8,432 nt of DNA. Source: Victivallales bacterium. GTDB taxonomy: Bacteria > Verrucomicrobiota > Lentisphaeria > Oligosphaerales > Oligosphaeraceae. Shown here in pieces: positions 7,196 through 8,432 of this stretch (position 1 is the stretch's first letter; the number at the start of each line of letters is the position of its first letter). A program made the position numbers and the translations under genes. The DNA is taken from positions 1 to 8,432 of the forward strand of contig JAGCSE010000039.1 of NCBI GenBank assembly GCA_017964325.1, written 5' to 3'. The notes beneath the pieces were generated by a model. The model had not been told where the DNA came from, did not search any database, and saw only the letters and a program-made list of their open reading frames with translations.

Positions 7196-8002
7196 TCAGC
7201 GTTCGCCGACGGCCTGCAGGCAGGCTGTCAGATGGCCCTTCGTTTCAGCGGCGATGGCAACGCAGGCGGGCAGTTCATAGCCTTTTGCCTTCGTGCCGAT
7301 GACTTCGAGGTCGATGGGGCCGTCATAGTTGTATTTGCGGAGTACGCGGATGTAGCCGAGCAGGTCGATGTCGCCGCGGCCGTTGGCCTGGTTGCAGGGT
7401 TCGCCCGGACCTTGCTGGCGGCCTTTGCAGTCACGGATATGGACATGCTTGATGCGGGAGATGACGGCCGCGATGGCGTCAACGGGATTTTCGTTGGCGC
7501 GATAGATGTGGGAGGGGTCCATGTCGAGGCCGAAATTCGGGTGATTGACGGCTTCGAGCAGCTTGAGCGTCGTGGGCGTGTTCCAAATGGCGGCGCCGAC
7601 GTGAGCCTTTGCGCAGAGGGTGACACCGTATTTGGCGGCGAGTTCGGCGAGCTTGCCGAGGCTGTCAACGGACTGCTGGAAGGTGGCTTCGTCATCCATC
7701 TTTCCGCCGGGGCCGCAGTTGACGACGGGGCAGCCGATTTCGGCGGCGGCCTGGAATGCCATCTTCATGATTTTCGGGTCTTGGCTGGGCTGTTCCATGG
7801 CCTGCACGGGCAGGTCGTATTCTTTGATGAGCTTCTTGATGGCCGTGCAGCATTTGCGCCAATGGCTGTCGAGAACGAGATGTTCGCTCATGCCGCCGAT
7901 GGCGGAGATTTCAATTGCGTCATAGCCGCAGACTTTCGTCCATTTGAAGGCGGTTTCCATGTCAAACGCGCCGAAAAGAACAGAATTGACACCTATTTTC
8001 AT
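7196..8002 (-). CDS. Sugar phosphate isomerase/epimerase (second TIM-barrel paralogue)
   Basis: This is a 268-residue cytoplasmic TIM-barrel protein of the same superfamily as the gene at 3932-4687 but clearly divergent from it. Candidate active-site positions are Glu31 (AIEIS), His134 (AKAHVGAA), Asp160/Asp162 with His165 (GLDMDPSH), His186/His188 (IKHVHIRD) and Glu233 (DLEVIG). Where many relatives have Glu two residues before the His of strand 5, this one has Lys132. I recall a K-x-H-V-G form in planctomycete and verrucomicrobial relatives, so it may be a subfamily trait and not damage. AAGGA lies 6 nt before the ATG. The upstream neighbour is a Gfo/Idh/MocA oxidoreductase, a frequent partner of this family in oxidation-isomerisation pathways for cyclitols and rare sugars. 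The substrate is unknown. Confidence 0.9.
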   Translation of the reverse strand: MKIGVNSVLFGAFDMETAFKWTKVCGYDAIEISAIGGMSEHLVLDSHWRKCCTAIKKLIKEYDLPVQAMEQPSQDPKIMKMAFQAAAEIGCPVVNCGPGGKMDDEATFQQSVDSLGKLAELAAKYGVTLCAKAHVGAAIWNTPTTLKLLEAVNHPNFGLDMDPSHIYRANENPVDAIAAVISRIKHVHIRDCKGRQQGPGEPCNQANGRGDIDLLGYIRVLRKYNYDGPIDLEVIGTKAKGYELPACVAIAAETKGHLTACLQAVGER

Positions 8003-8039
8003 GGTTATTCCTTAAATAAATGATTTAAAATATTTCGGA

Positions 8040-8081
8040 GGTGCTGCCTTCTGCCGACGGCGGAGACGCCGTCGGCACACC
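8040..8081. repeat. Perfect GC-rich hairpin in the gap before the isomerase gene
   Basis: TGCCGACGGCG (8052-8062) and CGCCGTCGGCA (8067-8077) form a perfect 11-bp stem around a GAGA loop. An outer GGTG (8040-8043) and CACC (8078-8081) can extend it across an asymmetric 8-nt bulge. No T-run follows on either strand, so it is not a classical intrinsic terminator. It could be a REP-like intergenic element, an mRNA-stabilising or attenuating stem between the oxidoreductase and isomerase genes, or a protein-binding palindrome. Confidence 0.75.
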
Positions 8082-8084
8082 TTG

Positions 8085-8432
8085 TTACTGGTTGTTGGGA
8101 TCGGGCTTGACGAACGGCAGCGGATGCGGATTCACGAGGATGCCGCCGTGTTCGAAGGAGTCGATGGCTGCGAATGTGTATTCCAGCGTGGCGAGAGCGT
8201 CACGGCCGGAGGCACGGAGCTTGTTCTTCGGAACGCCGTTGGTGACGTCTTCGAGGAAGCAATGGATACGGCGCGGGAAGGTCGTGCCGAAATCGGTCAC
8301 GCCGTAGTCGGTGACGATGGCTTCGGGGGCCTTGCCGAGGCCCTGTCCGGCGGTGTAGTCCGGATTGCCCTGCGCGGGCTGGTAGATGAGCTTCTCGACG
8401 CAGTTTTCGATGGCGAACGTGCCTTTCGTGCC
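8085..8432 (-). CDS. Gfo/Idh/MocA family oxidoreductase, C-terminal part only
   Basis: Only the last 115 residues are in the window; the frame stays open to the right edge and the Rossmann NAD(P)-binding half lies outside. The visible part begins GTKGTFAIE, the usual turn and strand in the C-terminal sheet domain. It continues to FPRRIHCFLEDVTNGVPKN and GRDALATLEYTFAAIDSFEHG, the helix near the end of most family members (dal-tl-AaidS-e-G). It ends in a short proline-rich tail. The family performs NAD(P)-dependent oxidation or reduction of sugars, inositols and similar polyols. The GTG at 8300 is internal, not a start. The gene probably lies upstream of the isomerase in one operon, with the 8040-8081 hairpin in the 82-nt gap. 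The family call rests on the C-terminal pattern alone. Confidence 0.8.
   Translation of the reverse strand, partial: GTKGTFAIENCVEKLIYQPAQGNPDYTAGQGLGKAPEAIVTDYGVTDFGTTFPRRIHCFLEDVTNGVPKNKLRASGRDALATLEYTFAAIDSFEHGGILVNPHPLPFVKPDPNNQ

Noticed and set aside
7142..8023. Plus-strand open frame of 293 residues opposite the second isomerase
   Set aside because: It is antisense to a well-supported gene with its own ribosome site; no domain is recognisable in the translation.

Overview
The window suggests a bacterium of moderate, slightly GC-leaning composition. It carries sugar-phosphate isomerase-like TIM barrels, a Gfo/Idh/MocA oxidoreductase and a MalK/UgpC-type ABC ATPase close together. This mix is typical of saccharide-degrading members of the Planctomycetes-Verrucomicrobia-Lentisphaerae group. 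That placement is inferred from gene content only; there is no rRNA, tRNA or other phylogenetic marker here. No CRISPR array, insertion sequence, integrase or phage gene is visible.

Plus strand (left half): a calcineurin-like metallophosphoesterase cut by the left edge comes first and is followed by a probable intrinsic terminator near 1649-1669. Next is a two-gene unit, a small cyclase-family (kynurenine formamidase-like) protein at 1728-2351 and, 20 nt later, an unusual fusion protein at 2372-3805. The fusion joins an AAC(3)-type acetyltransferase domain to a xylose-isomerase-like TIM barrel. Both genes of this pair look altered at the positions that normally carry catalysis or metal binding, which makes them the most interesting part of the window.

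Minus strand (right half), read from right to left: the C-terminal end of a Gfo/Idh/MocA oxidoreductase (8432-8085), a sugar phosphate isomerase/epimerase (8002-7196), an LplT-like MFS transporter (7157-5919), a UgpC/MalK-type ABC ATPase (5914-4742) and a second sugar phosphate isomerase/epimerase (4687-3932). Gaps are 82, 38, 4 and 54 nt, so this could be one operon. A strong 11-bp hairpin sits in the 82-nt gap. The two strands converge on a 13-bp-stem terminator at 3866-3909, whose U-tract faces the minus-strand operon.

How the genes may work together (inference): the oxidoreductase plus two TIM-barrel isomerases resemble modules that convert cyclitols or unusual sugars through keto intermediates. 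The ATPase would energise one or more carbohydrate importers encoded elsewhere, because no permease or binding protein is present here. The LplT-like transporter does not obviously fit a sugar pathway.
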